NCBI RefSeq assembly: GCF_003534205.1
Contig: NZ_CP011102.1
Span: 1,686,036-1,750,035 of the forward strand
DNA length: 64,000 bases
Direction: 5' to 3'
Origin: Listeria weihenstephanensis
GTDB taxonomy: Bacteria > Bacillota > Bacilli > Lactobacillales > Listeriaceae
How positions within the stretch are numbered: position 1 is the stretch's first letter; each line of letters begins with the position of its first letter. The notes beneath the pieces are model-generated. The model was not told the DNA's origin, did no database searches, and saw only the letters and a list, made by a program, of their open reading frames with translations. Made by a program: the position numbers and the translations under genes. This document shows, one piece after another, positions 1 to 9,216 of this stretch.

Positions 1-1461
1 CAAAATGAGCATAATAAATTTAGTCGCACATTCCGCGATCTATTGCATGAAATTGTGAATCAAGAAAATGTGACATATTCCTTACCAGAAGGCTTAAACG
101 CCGAGTTGCGCGAATATCAAGTCACTGGTTTTGAATGGATGAAATCACTTGGGAAATATCATTTAGGCGGCGTGCTCGCAGATGATATGGGACTTGGAAA
201 GACGCTTCAAGCGATCACCTATATCACGTCTTGCTTGGAAGAAAACAGCAACATGAAACCAGTTTTGATCGTGACACCAGCCTCGCTTTTATACAATTGG
301 TCCAGCGAATTCGAAAAATTTGCGCCGAATATCCCAGTTACTGTCATTCACGGGACGTCACAAATGCGCTTAGAAATTATTCAAAACATCGCGCCGAATA
401 ATGTGTATCTCATTTCCTACCCATCCTTGCGTCAAGATGAACAAGAATTTTTAGGGACACGTTTTCAAACTGTTATTTTGGATGAAGCGCAGGCGATCAA
501 AAACTACAATACAAAAGCATCTCAAGCAGTGCGCGCCTTAAAAACAACGAACGTATTTGCTCTAAGTGGAACGCCGCTTGAAAATAGCATTGATGAATTA
601 TGGACGATGTTCCAAACGATCATGCCTGGCTTTTTCCCATCGCTACGCAAATTCAAAGAACTACCACACGAACGCGTAGCACAAATGATCCGACCATTCT
701 TGATGCGTCGCTTAAAACGCGATGTCGTGAAGGAATTACCAGATAAAATTGAGACAAACTTGTATTCCGAACTAACAGAACCTCAAAAAGCCGTTTATCT
801 TGCCTATTTGGAAAAAATCCAGAAAGAATTGGCAACTAATGATGGAAATCCACAAGAAGATCGGATTAAATTGTTAGCTGGTTTAACGAGGTTACGCCAA
901 ATTTGTTGTGATCCAGCTCTTTTTGTTGAAAATTATGAAGGTGGTTCTGGTAAACTAGTACAATTGTTTGATACAATACAGACAGCACGTGAAAGCGGGA
1001 AACGTATTTTGATTTTCTCTCAATTTACTTCAATGCTACAGATCATGAAAGCAGAAGCTGAAAAAGCTGGTCATAGCTATTTTTATATGGATGGTAGCAC
1101 GCCTGCTAAATCGCGGATGGATCTCGTAAATGCCTTTAATGCGGGCGATACAGACTTATTCTTTATTTCGCTCAAAGCCGGAGGAACTGGCCTTAACTTG
1201 ACAGGGGCCGACACCGTAATATTGTATGATTTGTGGTGGAATCCAGCCGTAGAAGAACAAGCTGCCAGCAGAGCACATCGAATCGGACAGAAAAATGTCG
1301 TACAAGTGATTCGGATGATTACCAAAGGGACGATCGAAGAGAAAATCTATAATTTACAAAAACAAAAACAAGCCTTGATGGATGCTTTAATTCAGCCAGG
1401 CGAACAAATGCTCCATCGTTTAACAACAGATGAGATAAAAGAAATTTTGACATTGAATTAA
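1..1461 (+). CDS. SNF2-family DEAD/DEAH-type helicase, C-terminal part (5' end outside window)
   Basis: The reading frame is open to base 1, so the gene begins upstream of the window and only its last 486 codons are seen. The visible part is the two-lobed SNF2 ATPase core: Walker A (DDMGLGKT), a DEAQ-type Walker B (ILDEAQAIKN), the SGTPLEN motif, and in the second lobe motif VI (QAASRAHRIGQ). SNF2 proteins of Firmicutes use ATP to translocate on duplex DNA and often remodel protein-DNA complexes; many carry an N-terminal SWIM zinc finger, which would lie outside the window here. A TTG at 43 could be read as a start, but the core is preceded by in-frame coding sequence, so I treat the gene as truncated by the window edge only. 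The next gene starts about 20 bases downstream, suggesting co-transcription. The precise biological role in this family of bacteria is unknown to me. Confidence 0.93.
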   Translation, partial: QNEHNKFSRTFRDLLHEIVNQENVTYSLPEGLNAELREYQVTGFEWMKSLGKYHLGGVLADDMGLGKTLQAITYITSCLEENSNMKPVLIVTPASLLYNWSSEFEKFAPNIPVTVIHGTSQMRLEIIQNIAPNNVYLISYPSLRQDEQEFLGTRFQTVILDEAQAIKNYNTKASQAVRALKTTNVFALSGTPLENSIDELWTMFQTIMPGFFPSLRKFKELPHERVAQMIRPFLMRRLKRDVVKELPDKIETNLYSELTEPQKAVYLAYLEKIQKELATNDGNPQEDRIKLLAGLTRLRQICCDPALFVENYEGGSGKLVQLFDTIQTARESGKRILIFSQFTSMLQIMKAEAEKAGHSYFYMDGSTPAKSRMDLVNAFNAGDTDLFFISLKAGGTGLNLTGADTVILYDLWWNPAVEEQAASRAHRIGQKNVVQVIRMITKGTIEEKIYNLQKQKQALMDALIQPGEQMLHRLTTDEIKEILTLN

Positions 1462-1481
1462 TAGAAGGGACGCGAGTGTTT

Positions 1482-1904
1482 ATGGATAATTGGGAAGTAT
1501 TTGTAGTTGGAAATGAAACAGAAGCCGTAGATAAAATTACAGAATTAGAGGTTCGCGGTTATAAAAAAGAGAATATTTCTATCCTAGCTAAATCAGAACA
1601 AGAAGATGAAGTAAAAGAAATCATCGAATCAACGAATGTGGAAGAAGAACACCCAGTCAATGAAGAAGCTTTCGGCGTTATTTCGGGAATTCTACAATCA
1701 CTAAGTGGTGCTATTGTAATTCCGCAAGTATATAATCCTAAATATGGCGCTCTTTATGCGGCGGGTCCTTTTGCAAAATGGTTCTCGAATACAAGTGATA
1801 AATCGGTGAAACGTTTGCTTGCTGATTTTGACTTAGATGATGCTCAAATTGATGAGTTTGTTCGCGCACTTCATAGTGGTCAAATTCTGATTTTGGCAAG
1901 ATAA
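1482..1904 (+). CDS. YflT-domain (general stress protein 17M-like) protein
   Basis: A protein of 140 residues beginning MDNWEVFVVGNETEA, with the beta-alpha start (a strand, then a helix with an E-V-R-GY turn) typical of the YflT domain found in Bacillus general stress protein 17M. The middle holds a short hydrophobic stretch rich in Gly, Ser and Ile (about residues 60-80), and the end is an acidic helix followed by QILILAR. Function of the domain is not established; in Bacillus such proteins belong to the sigma-B stress response. Start: an ATG at 1482 with AGAAGGGA about 11 bases upstream is preferred, but a GTG at 1476 in the same frame lies closer to it. It sits between the helicase and the lytic transglycosylase, whose TTG start follows its stop codon directly. 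Confidence 0.75.
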   Translation: MDNWEVFVVGNETEAVDKITELEVRGYKKENISILAKSEQEDEVKEIIESTNVEEEHPVNEEAFGVISGILQSLSGAIVIPQVYNPKYGALYAAGPFAKWFSNTSDKSVKRLLADFDLDDAQIDEFVRALHSGQILILAR

Positions 1905-2546
1905 TTGGCCAAAAAGAAGCCGACAAAGGCGCAACTACGTAAATACAAACAAAGACGCAGCATGTTTATGGCGATTTTAGCCTTGTTCGTGCTCGGTTTA
2001 GCCTTGGTTGTTTTAATGCAATTTCGAGCGAATGAGAAACCAAAACCTTATACGCAAGATATTCCAGAGCAATTTGTCTCGATTTATCAGGCGGCTGCAA
2101 AGGAATATGACATTGACTGGTTTCTTTTAGCCGCCGTTCACCGTGTAGAAACGAAATTTTCGACGGTGGAACCGATGATTTCAAGTGTTGGTGCGATTGG
2201 TCCGATGCAGTTTATGCCTTGTACGTTTGTGGGCTGGAGCGCAGGTGGGTGTCCAGCAACAGGTGGCGTCGGTGATTTCACGGATGATGATTTAGTCGAT
2301 CCTGCCGTGATTAAAGCACATGGCGGTTATGGCGTCGATGCCAATCATGATGGCAAAGCCGATCCGTGGAACTTGGAAGATGCCGTGTTTTCGACCGCCA
2401 ATTTCTTAGCGGATAACGGTGCAAAAGATGGCAACGAAAAACAAGCGATTTTTAAGTATAATCATAGCGATATTTATGTGAAAGACATCTTGTTCTATCG
2501 CGATCAATTTAAGCAAGCATGGAACAAGGACATCGCAGCAAAATAA
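1905..2546 (+). CDS. Membrane-anchored lytic transglycosylase (SLT domain)
   Basis: A 213-residue protein with a basic N-terminus, one transmembrane or signal-anchor helix (about residues 20-40) and an extracellular lysozyme-like SLT domain. The catalytic glutamate is in VHRVETKFS, followed by the family's SSVGAIGPMQFMP block and a late FKYNHSDIYVKDIL segment. Enzymes of this family cleave the MurNAc-GlcNAc bond in peptidoglycan and form 1,6-anhydro-MurNAc ends. The TTG at 1905 touches the stop of the YflT gene and has no clear ribosome binding site of its own, so translation is probably coupled. An ATG at 1965, just before the membrane helix, is a possible alternative start that would drop the basic lead. 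A rho-independent terminator follows. The SLT assignment is firm; its physiological partner is not known. Confidence 0.87.
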   Translation: MAKKKPTKAQLRKYKQRRSMFMAILALFVLGLALVVLMQFRANEKPKPYTQDIPEQFVSIYQAAAKEYDIDWFLLAAVHRVETKFSTVEPMISSVGAIGPMQFMPCTFVGWSAGGCPATGGVGDFTDDDLVDPAVIKAHGGYGVDANHDGKADPWNLEDAVFSTANFLADNGAKDGNEKQAIFKYNHSDIYVKDILFYRDQFKQAWNKDIAAK

Positions 2547-2561
2547 GATTTCACAAGAAAG

Positions 2562-2587
2562 CCAAGCAATTTTGTTTGGTTTTTTTG
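2562..2587 (+). terminator. Rho-independent terminator after the lytic transglycosylase gene
   Basis: The stem CCAAGCA / TGTTTGG (one G-T pair) closes a four-base loop and runs into eight or more T. It ends the helicase - YflT - transglycosylase transcript before the citB promoter. Confidence 0.8.
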
Positions 2588-2627
2588 CTATAATTTTTAC
2601 TTATTGAAATGTATCGATTTATCTTAG

Positions 2628-2656
2628 TTTACTTATCACGCTTTTTTTCGTACAAT
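2628..2656 (+). promoter_or_regulatory. Probable sigma-A promoter of citB
   Basis: TTTACT (2628-2633) and TACAAT (2651-2656) are separated by 17 bases and lie about 70 bases before the aconitase start. The -10 box is good and the -35 box moderate. This is a pattern match only. Confidence 0.5.
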
Positions 2657-2725
2657 AGAGTAGTAGAAGAGCGCAACGAGAGCGAATGGTCATTCAAAAA
2701 AGGGATGACACAGTGGGAGGAAAAA

Positions 2726-5437
2726 ATGATGACAAAATGGAATGAAAAAGCAAAGCAGACGTTTCAAATCGGCGACGACACGTATCATTATTATCAATTA
2801 AAATCACTTGAGGCGGATGGTAAAACATCCATTAAAAAACTGCCTTACTCAATCCGCGTATTACTTGAATCTGTATTACGCCAAGCGGACGGACGAATCA
2901 TCACAGATAAACATATTGAAAATTTAGCACATTGGGATGCGAACAGCAAAAATGATGGGGAAGTACCTTTTAAACCTGCCCGCGTCATTTTGCAAGATTT
3001 CACTGGGGTACCAGCTGTTGTAGACTTGGCTTCATTGCGTAAAGCGATGGCTGATTTAGGTGGCGATCCAGAAGATATCAATCCAGAAATTCCAGTAGAC
3101 CTCGTTGTCGATCACTCCGTTCAAGTGGATAGCTATGCCAATCCAGAAGCACTAGAAATCAACATGAAACTCGAGTTCGAACGGAATATGGAGCGGTATC
3201 AATTTTTAAATTGGGCGCAAAAATCATTCGATAATTACCGCGCAGTTCCACCTGCAACAGGGATCGTCCATCAAGTAAACTTGGAGTATCTAGCGAGTGT
3301 TGTCATTGCAAATGAAGTAGCTAAAAACGAATACACCGCGTTCCCAGATAGCCTTGTCGGAACAGATTCTCATACAACGATGATCAACGGTATCGGCGTA
3401 CTTGGCTGGGGTGTTGGTGGTATTGAGGCGGAGGCAGGAATGCTTGGCCAACCATCGTATTTCCCAATCCCAGAAGTTATCGGTGTCAAACTGATTAACG
3501 CATTGCCAAGTGGCGCAACAGCAACGGATTTAGCTTTAAAAGTAACCCAAGTATTGCGTGAAAAGAAAGTTGTTGGCAAATTTGTCGAGTTTTTCGGAAA
3601 AGGTGTGTCGACATTACCACTTGCTGACCGCGCAACAATCGCGAATATGGCCCCAGAATACGGCGCAACGTGTGGCTTTTTCCCAGTAGACGAGGAATCA
3701 CTGACGTATTTACGCCTGACTGGACGTGAAGAAAAGCATATCGCGCTAGTAAAAGAATATTTACAACAGAATGATTTATTTTTCACGCCTGAAAATGTAG
3801 AACCAAACTACACATCTGTTGTCGAATTAGATTTAAGCCAAGTTGAGCCAAATCTCTCTGGTCCGAAACGTCCGCAAGATTTGATTCCACTTTCTAAAAT
3901 GAAAGAAACATTCCAAGCGTCGATTACTGCACCAAATGGTAATCAGGGCTTTGGATTAACGAAGAAAGACTTAAACAAAGAAGCCAAAGTAACATTCGGA
4001 AATGGCGATCAATCAACGATGAAAACAGGTTCTGTCGCGATTGCTGCGATCACAAGTTGTACAAACACATCGAATCCTTATGTGATGCTAAGCGCCGGAC
4101 TTGTTGCTAAAAAAGCAGTGGAATTAGGCTTAGAAGTACCGAAATACGTGAAAACGTCATTAGCGCCAGGTTCTAAAGTCGTAACAGGTTATTTAGAAGA
4201 TGCAGGTTTACTTCCATTCCTTGCAAATTTAGGCTTTGATCTCGTTGGCTACGGCTGTACAACGTGTATCGGTAACTCTGGCCCGCTAAAAGATGAAATA
4301 GAAGAAACTATCATCGAGAATGATTTGCTTGTATCGGCGGTATTAAGTGGGAACCGTAATTTTGAAGGACGGATTCATGCGTTAGTAAAAGCAAACTTCC
4401 TAGCTTCACCACCGCTTGTCGTGGCATACGCGCTTGCTGGAACAACAAATATTGATATGATAAATGAACCGATTGGCAAAGGAAAACATGGCCAGGACGT
4501 CTTCTTAAGCGATATTTGGCCAGCGCAAGAAGAAGTGAAGGCGCTCGTTGAAGCAACGGTGACACCTGAGCTTTTCCGCGAACAATATGCGCATGTTTTC
4601 AGTCAAAATGAGGAATGGAATGCGATTGCAACGTCGGAACAAGCGCTTTATGATTGGGATGGGGCATCGACATACATTGCAAATCCACCATTTTTTGAGA
4701 ATTTATCACCAGAAGCAGGAACCGTTGAACCGCTAAATGGCCTTCGTGTTATTGGTAAATTCGGAGATTCTGTTACAACTGATCATATTTCACCAGCAGG
4801 AGCAATCGGAAAAGATACGCCAGCAGGGAAGTATTTGCAAGAACATGGCGTTGCGATTCGCGATTTCAACTCCTACGGTTCGCGCCGTGGTCATCATGAA
4901 GTAATGATGCGTGGAACATTCGCTAATATTCGGATTCGCAATCAAGTCGCACCAGGCACAGAGGGCGGTTACACAACATATTGGCCTACCGAAGAAGTCA
5001 TGGCAATTTACGATGCTTCGATGAAATACCAAGAAGCAGGAACTGGACTTGTTATTTTGACAGGCGATGATTACGGGATGGGATCCTCACGCGACTGGGC
5101 AGCGAAGGGCACGAACCTACTTGGAATTAAAACCGTTATTGCGAAAAGTTACGAACGGATTCACCGCTCAAACCTTGCGATGATGGGCGTATTGCCGTTA
5201 CAATTTAAAGACGGTGAAAGTGCAGAAACACTTGGCTTAACAGGTCGCGAAACAATTAGTGTTGCGATTGATGAAACAGTGGCTCCACAAGATTTTGTGA
5301 AAGTAACAGCTGTTGCCGAAGATGGTTCTGTGAAAATATTTGAAGCTTTAGTTCGCTTTGATTCTGATGTAGAAATTGATTATTACCGTCACGGTGGTAT
5401 TTTACCAATGGTTTTACGTGGAAAATTGAAAAAATAA
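2726..5437 (+). CDS. citB: Aconitate hydratase (aconitase A)
   Basis: A 903-residue enzyme of the aconitase A/IRP1 family, which isomerises citrate to isocitrate in the TCA cycle using a [4Fe-4S] cluster. The cluster ligands are visible as the cysteine of [10 protein letters not shown] and the two cysteines of [12 protein letters not shown]; the C-terminal swivel domain shows [14 protein letters not shown] and [13 protein letters not shown]. Length matches the family (about 900). The open frame extends upstream to 2609, but GGGAGG at about 2715 sets the start at ATG 2726 (or the adjacent ATG at 2729). In Bacillus aconitase also binds RNA when it loses its cluster; the overall IRP1-like layout is conserved here. 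The gene stands alone between its own promoter and terminator; no citrate synthase or isocitrate dehydrogenase gene lies in the window. Confidence 0.97.
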   Translation: MMTKWNEKAKQTFQIGDDTYHYYQLKSLEADGKTSIKKLPYSIRVLLESVLRQADGRIITDKHIENLAHWDANSKNDGEVPFKPARVILQDFTGVPAVVDLASLRKAMADLGGDPEDINPEIPVDLVVDHSVQVDSYANPEALEINMKLEFERNMERYQFLNWAQKSFDNYRAVPPATGIVHQVNLEYLASVVIANEVAKNEYTAFPDSLVGTDSHTTMINGIGVLGWGVGGIEAEAGMLGQPSYFPIPEVIGVKLINALPSGATATDLALKVTQVLREKKVVGKFVEFFGKGVSTLPLADRATIANMAPEYGATCGFFPVDEESLTYLRLTGREEKHIALVKEYLQQNDLFFTPENVEPNYTSVVELDLSQVEPNLSGPKRPQDLIPLSKMKETFQASITAPNGNQGFGLTKKDLNKEAKVTFGNGDQSTMKTGSVAIAAITSCTNTSNPYVMLSAGLVAKKAVELGLEVPKYVKTSLAPGSKVVTGYLEDAGLLPFLANLGFDLVGYGCTTCIGNSGPLKDEIEETIIENDLLVSAVLSGNRNFEGRIHALVKANFLASPPLVVAYALAGTTNIDMINEPIGKGKHGQDVFLSDIWPAQEEVKALVEATVTPELFREQYAHVFSQNEEWNAIATSEQALYDWDGASTYIANPPFFENLSPEAGTVEPLNGLRVIGKFGDSVTTDHISPAGAIGKDTPAGKYLQEHGVAIRDFNSYGSRRGHHEVMMRGTFANIRIRNQVAPGTEGGYTTYWPTEEVMAIYDASMKYQEAGTGLVILTGDDYGMGSSRDWAAKGTNLLGIKTVIAKSYERIHRSNLAMMGVLPLQFKDGESAETLGLTGRETISVAIDETVAPQDFVKVTAVAEDGSVKIFEALVRFDSDVEIDYYRHGGILPMVLRGKLKK

Positions 5438-5444
5438 AAAAACA

Positions 5445-5479
5445 AGGCCAAACAAGAACGTGCGTTTGGTCTCGTTTTA
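5445..5479 (+). terminator. Rho-independent terminator after citB
   Basis: GGCCAAAC pairs with GTTTGGTC across a loop of about ten bases, followed by a T-rich stretch (CGTTTT). Confidence 0.65.
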
Positions 5480-5521
5480 TGTTATCATGAAGCATAATGA
5501 TAAATGAGGAGGTTTTTGGAG

Positions 5522-6454
5522 ATGGAAAATAGAGTGGAAATTGGGAAAACAGGACTTCGCGTGACGCCAATCGGCTTTGGGGCAAATACTATTGGGGCGC
5601 ATAATCTATTTCAAAATATCGATGAAGAAGTTAGTCGTGAAACGATCCGAGTAGCTCTAACAGAAGGTGCAGACTTTTTCGATAGCGCGTTTATGTACGG
5701 TTTAGGACGTTCCGAAGAATTAATTGGTGAAATTTTAGCGGAGACTGGACGCCGTTCGGATGTTGTTTTAGCGACAAAAGCCGCGCATATCGTAAATGGA
5801 GATCAAATCAAACTTGATAATTCTCCAGCATTTTTGACAGAAGCCGTTGATATCGCATTGGAGCGCTTACAAACGGACTATATCGACCTATTCTACATCC
5901 ATTTCCCAGATGGAAGAACCCCTCCGGACGAAGCAGTTGGAGCATTACAACGACTAAAAGAAGCAGGGAAAATACGCGCTATCGGTGTGTCTAATTTTAA
6001 CATGGAGGCGTTAGCTGCCGCGAATAAAGATGGTTACGTAGATGTCGTACAGGACAAATATTCATTGATCTATCCTGAATTAGAGGCCGATATGATTCCC
6101 TATTGTATCGAAAACGAGATCTCATTTATACCGTACACACCGCTTGCAAGTGGCCTATTAACAGGGAAGTTTACCGAACAAAATCCGCCCCAAGACTTCC
6201 GAAAAGAGCGCCCGCATTTCCAAGGCCAAAAATACTTGGATATTATCACAAAAGTGGATAGTCTCAAGGCTTTAACAGAACAACACCAAGTTTCCATCGC
6301 AAACATTATCCTTGCTACAACGCTTGGTATCGACGGAATCGATGTTGTGATTCCAGGCGCCAAAAGCCCTGACCAAGTTCGCGCGAATATGAAAACACTG
6401 GATGCGAAACTAACAAAAGAAGAAATAGCACAAGTTCGAGCTCTATTTAAATAA
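5522..6454 (+). CDS. Aldo/keto reductase
   Basis: A 310-residue NADPH-dependent oxidoreductase with a TIM-barrel fold. The catalytic tetrad can be placed: Asp and Tyr in DSAFMYGLGRSEELIG, Lys in ATKAAH and His in LFYIHFPD. The C-terminal nucleotide-binding segment reads VVIPGAKSPDQVRAN, as in family members close to B. subtilis YhdN/IolS. Substrate cannot be told from sequence; these enzymes typically reduce aldehydes and ketones including methylglyoxal. Start: the frame is open from 5504, but GAGGAGG at about 5506 points to ATG 5522. The tag gene follows after 24 bases, so the two are probably one operon. Confidence 0.92.
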   Translation: MENRVEIGKTGLRVTPIGFGANTIGAHNLFQNIDEEVSRETIRVALTEGADFFDSAFMYGLGRSEELIGEILAETGRRSDVVLATKAAHIVNGDQIKLDNSPAFLTEAVDIALERLQTDYIDLFYIHFPDGRTPPDEAVGALQRLKEAGKIRAIGVSNFNMEALAAANKDGYVDVVQDKYSLIYPELEADMIPYCIENEISFIPYTPLASGLLTGKFTEQNPPQDFRKERPHFQGQKYLDIITKVDSLKALTEQHQVSIANIILATTLGIDGIDVVIPGAKSPDQVRANMKTLDAKLTKEEIAQVRALFK

Positions 6455-6478
6455 TAAAAGAAAGAAGGGCGATACATC

Positions 6479-7057
6479 ATGCAACAAGAACGATGCGGTT
6501 GGGCAATGAATGATACAGTAGAACAAGGCTATCACGATGAAGAATGGGGTGTCCCAAGTCGTGATGAGTATTATTTATTTGAAATGCTCAATTTAGAAGG
6601 TGCACAAGCCGGCTTATCTTGGCGCCTGATTTTGAATAAACGAGCAGCATACAAAAATGCTTTTCATCAATTTGATCCAAATAAATGCGCAGTGATGACT
6701 GATGAAGAATTAGAACATATTCGTGAAACCGCAGAAATCGTGAAAAATAAACTAAAAATAGGTGGCGTGCGCAAAAATGCGATTGCCTTTTTGAAAGTTC
6801 AAGCGGAATTCGGTTCATTTGCTAACTATATTTGGGGATACTCAAACGGTGAACCGATAATCAATCATTGGACAGATATGGCCCAAATGCCAGCTCAAAA
6901 TGAGTTATCGCAACAAATTAGTAAAGACCTAAAGAAGCGTGGATTTACCTTTGTAGGTCCTGTTATTATCTATTCTTACTTGCAGGCAATCGGGATGATT
7001 GATGATCATGTGATAACATGCCCTTTCCATACAGAAAACCGCGAAAAATTGACATAA
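6479..7057 (+). CDS. tag: DNA-3-methyladenine glycosylase I
   Basis: A 192-residue protein with the Tag family hallmarks: CGWAMND near the N-terminus, YHDEEWGVP, the substrate-binding EGAQAGLSW segment, and the C-terminal zinc-binding HVITCPFH. Tag excises 3-methyladenine from alkylated DNA and starts base excision repair in the cytoplasm. Length matches the family (about 190). AGAAGGG lies at a good distance from the ATG. It is probably co-transcribed with the aldo/keto reductase and ends at a hairpin shared with the convergent VOC gene. Confidence 0.96.
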   Translation: MQQERCGWAMNDTVEQGYHDEEWGVPSRDEYYLFEMLNLEGAQAGLSWRLILNKRAAYKNAFHQFDPNKCAVMTDEELEHIRETAEIVKNKLKIGGVRKNAIAFLKVQAEFGSFANYIWGYSNGEPIINHWTDMAQMPAQNELSQQISKDLKKRGFTFVGPVIIYSYLQAIGMIDDHVITCPFHTENREKLT

Positions 7058-7066
7058 CAAAAAAAT

Positions 7067-7111
7067 AAAGCGAGACAAAAGTCCCGTTATTTGGAACCCT
7101 TGCCTCGCTTT
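7067..7111. terminator. Bidirectional terminator between tag and the VOC gene
   Basis: AAAGCGAG (7067-7074) pairs with CTCGCTTT (7104-7111), with A-rich sequence before and T-containing sequence after, in the convergent gap. The loop is long, about 29 bases. Confidence 0.6.
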
Positions 7112-7123
7112 CATTAAATAAAC

Positions 7124-7540
7124 TTAGCTTTTTTGCCAGTTTAATTGCCATTCAACACCAAGTTTATCTGTTAATTTCGCATAAGTACCACCCCAAGGCA
7201 TTTCTTGCAACTCGATAGACACATGCCCACCATCTTTAAATATCTCGTAAGTTGCTTTTAGTGAAGCTTCATCATCGAACATAAAAGCGATGGAAAGCAT
7301 GTTACCAGCAACTACGGACTCGTCATCAGTATAAGAATCTGAGAAGTAAAGCAGCTCTACACCATCTTTTTCAAGACGTGCATGGACAATGCGATTTCCA
7401 AGAGTCTCATCACCACGTGAATCACCCATCTCGGCATAAGTCTGAACCATAGTTGGTGTTGCACCGAAAGCATTCCCGTAAAATTCCAAAGCCTCTTTCG
7501 TATTTCCGTTAAGCTCTAAGTAAGGTATTGTATTTGCCAT
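7124..7540 (-). CDS. VOC-superfamily (PhnB/3-demethylubiquinone methyltransferase-like) protein
   Basis: A 138-residue protein starting MANTIPYLELNGNTKEALEFYGNAFGA, the classic opening of the PhnB-like branch of the vicinal oxygen chelate fold, with later WGG and a closing WQLNWQKS strand. Such proteins pair two beta-alpha-beta-beta-beta modules around a metal site, but members of this branch have no assigned reaction. The frame is open to 7570; AGGAGG at 7547-7552 sets the start at ATG 7540. It is a single-gene unit converging on tag. Confidence 0.85.
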   Translation of the reverse strand: MANTIPYLELNGNTKEALEFYGNAFGATPTMVQTYAEMGDSRGDETLGNRIVHARLEKDGVELLYFSDSYTDDESVVAGNMLSIAFMFDDEASLKATYEIFKDGGHVSIELQEMPWGGTYAKLTDKLGVEWQLNWQKS

Positions 7541-7674
7541 TGTGTTTCCTCCTAATGAATAAATTACCACGCTAGGTGATAGAGATAGTATAAGGTATAC
7601 ATAGCTAAAAATCCACTAACATACAAGTAAAAGCGTAGGGTCATCCAAAGTATTTCTAATTTGCAGTGAAATAC

Positions 7675-7703
7675 TTGACGTACATTATTTTGGGGTTTAT
7701 ATT
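7675..7703 (+). promoter_or_regulatory. Sigma-A-type promoter of the ArsB-like gene
   Basis: TTGACG (7675-7680) and TATATT (7698-7703) are separated by 17 bases in the 292-base gap between the divergent VOC and permease genes. The leader to the permease start would be about 120 bases. Confidence 0.6.
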
Positions 7704-7707
7704 GTAT

Positions 7708-7723
7708 ATAGATAAATATCTAT
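7708..7723. promoter_or_regulatory. Perfect inverted repeat next to the -10 box, candidate operator
   Basis: ATAGATA-AA-TATCTAT is a perfect palindrome with a two-base spacer, placed four bases after the -10 box, where a repressor would block initiation. AT-rich imperfect palindromes with this kind of ATAAATAT core are typical of ArsR/CadC-type operators, but no arsR-like gene lies in the window. A related half (ATAGATTTATC) recurs near 7763. Confidence 0.45.
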
Positions 7724-7832
7724 GTATCGGTTTACTATCATCAAGAAAATGTATATCTAATTCATAGATTTATCTTTATATATTGGCCGGCAATCAATAT
7801 ACATAGCACACGGCTTTTGGGAGGTTGGGGAA

Positions 7833-9128
7833 ATGGAAGTAACATTAGCGATTTTGGTGTTTATATGCACACTTATTTTCGTTATTTGGCAGCCTAGAAA
7901 TTTATCTATAGGCTGGTCTGCTTGTGGTGGCGCCATTATTGCCTTATTACTAGGTGTTGTAAGTTTTACAGATGTATTTACGGTGACAGGAATCGTCTGG
8001 AATGCAACATTAGCTTTTATCGCCATTATCATTATTTCGCTTATATTAGATGAAATCGGTTTTTTTGAGTGGGCGGCACTACATATGGCGAGGCTAGCCA
8101 AGGGAAATGGAATATTGATGTTTGTTCTGATTGCAATATTAGGAGCGTTGGTTGCGGCTTTCTTTGCGAACGATGGGGCAGCGCTGATATTGACGCCAAT
8201 TGTTTTAGCGATGGTTCGGGCACTAAAATTTGATGAGAAGAAAGTATTTCCCTTCATTATTGCCAGCGGATTTATTGCAGATACAACTTCTTTACCACTA
8301 GTAGTAAGTAATTTAGTAAATATCGTTTCGGCAGACTTTTTTGGCATCACTTTTTCGCAATATGCTCTCATTATGTGGTTACCGACACTATTCTCCCTGA
8401 TCGCTAGCATTTTGATATTATATGTTTACTTTAGAAAAGCCTTACCAAAAAGATACGATGCGACAGATCTTAAAGCACCCGTTTCTGCGATTAAGGACTT
8501 AAAAATGTTTCATATCTCTTGGTTTGTTTTAGCTATTTTGGTCACTGGGTACTTTTTGAGTAGCCTTTTACAGATACCAGTTTCCTTCATTGCATTACTC
8601 ATTGCTTTTATTTTCCTAGTACTAGCTCGAAATAGTAGAGCTGTCAACGCCAAAAAAATTGTTAAAGGAGCACCCTGGAGTATTGTATTTTTCTCGATAG
8701 GCATGTATGTGGTTGTTTATGGTCTACAAAATGCAGGGATTACAAAAGTGTTAGCCAGTGCAGTGGAATACATCGGTAGTTATGGATTATTCGCGGGTAC
8801 GATTGGGATGGGATTCATTGCTGCGATTCTGTCTTCCATCATGAACAACATGCCAACCGTGATGATTAATGCACTTGCGATTGACCATACTCCTTTTACA
8901 GGTATCATGAAAGAAGCGCTGATTTATGCCAATGTTATTGGATCTGATTTAGGACCTAAACTCACGCCAATTGGTTCTTTAGCAACACTTTTATGGCTTC
9001 ACGTATTAGCTCAAAAAAATGTGAAAATAAGTTGGGTAATGTACTTTAAAATTGGAATTGTCATCACACTGCCAGTTTTATTTATCACATTGGTTGGATT
9101 GTATATATCGTTGCTTATTTGGGCGTAG
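7833..9128 (+). CDS. ArsB/NhaD-type (ion transporter superfamily) permease, probable arsenite efflux pump
   Basis: A 431-residue integral membrane protein with about eleven hydrophobic helices. It has the signature segments of the ArsB family: [22 protein letters not shown] in the first half, [19 protein letters not shown], and [13 protein letters not shown] plus [19 protein letters not shown] in the second. ArsB exports arsenite or antimonite, driven by the proton gradient or by ArsA. There is no arsA, arsC or arsR beside it, so the substrate is inferred from family only. GGGAGGTTGGGGAAATG gives a clear ribosome binding site. It converges on adhE at a strong shared terminator. Confidence 0.85.
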   Translation: MEVTLAILVFICTLIFVIWQPRNLSIGWSACGGAIIALLLGVVSFTDVFTVTGIVWNATLAFIAIIIISLILDEIGFFEWAALHMARLAKGNGILMFVLIAILGALVAAFFANDGAALILTPIVLAMVRALKFDEKKVFPFIIASGFIADTTSLPLVVSNLVNIVSADFFGITFSQYALIMWLPTLFSLIASILILYVYFRKALPKRYDATDLKAPVSAIKDLKMFHISWFVLAILVTGYFLSSLLQIPVSFIALLIAFIFLVLARNSRAVNAKKIVKGAPWSIVFFSIGMYVVVYGLQNAGITKVLASAVEYIGSYGLFAGTIGMGFIAAILSSIMNNMPTVMINALAIDHTPFTGIMKEALIYANVIGSDLGPKLTPIGSLATLLWLHVLAQKNVKISWVMYFKIGIVITLPVLFITLVGLYISLLIWA

Positions 9129-9169
9129 TAAACGATAATTTAATTATGTAAACAAGTTGTAGCATAAAA

Positions 9170-9203
9170 AAAGAACAGCCCGAGGGAGGGGCTGTTCTTT
9201 TTT
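9170..9203. terminator. Bidirectional terminator between the ArsB-like gene and adhE
   Basis: AAAGAACAGCCC pairs with GGGCTGTTCTTT, flanked by an A-run and a T-run, so it can end both convergent transcripts. Confidence 0.9.
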
Positions 9204-9216
9204 ATATAGTTATAAA

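Noticed and set aside
1-1461. Reading the SNF2 gene as a complete 472-residue protein starting at TTG 43
   Set aside because: The frame stays open to base 1 and the codons before 43 read as normal coding sequence, so the start is outside the window.
3370-3786. 138-codon open frame opposite citB
   Set aside because: Antisense shadow of a strongly conserved aconitase segment; no ribosome binding site or family resemblance.
7757-8410. 217-codon open frame opposite the ArsB-like gene
   Set aside because: It is the antisense shadow of a membrane protein gene, rich in Asn, Ile and Ser without any domain, and the ArsB frame on the other strand is clearly coding.
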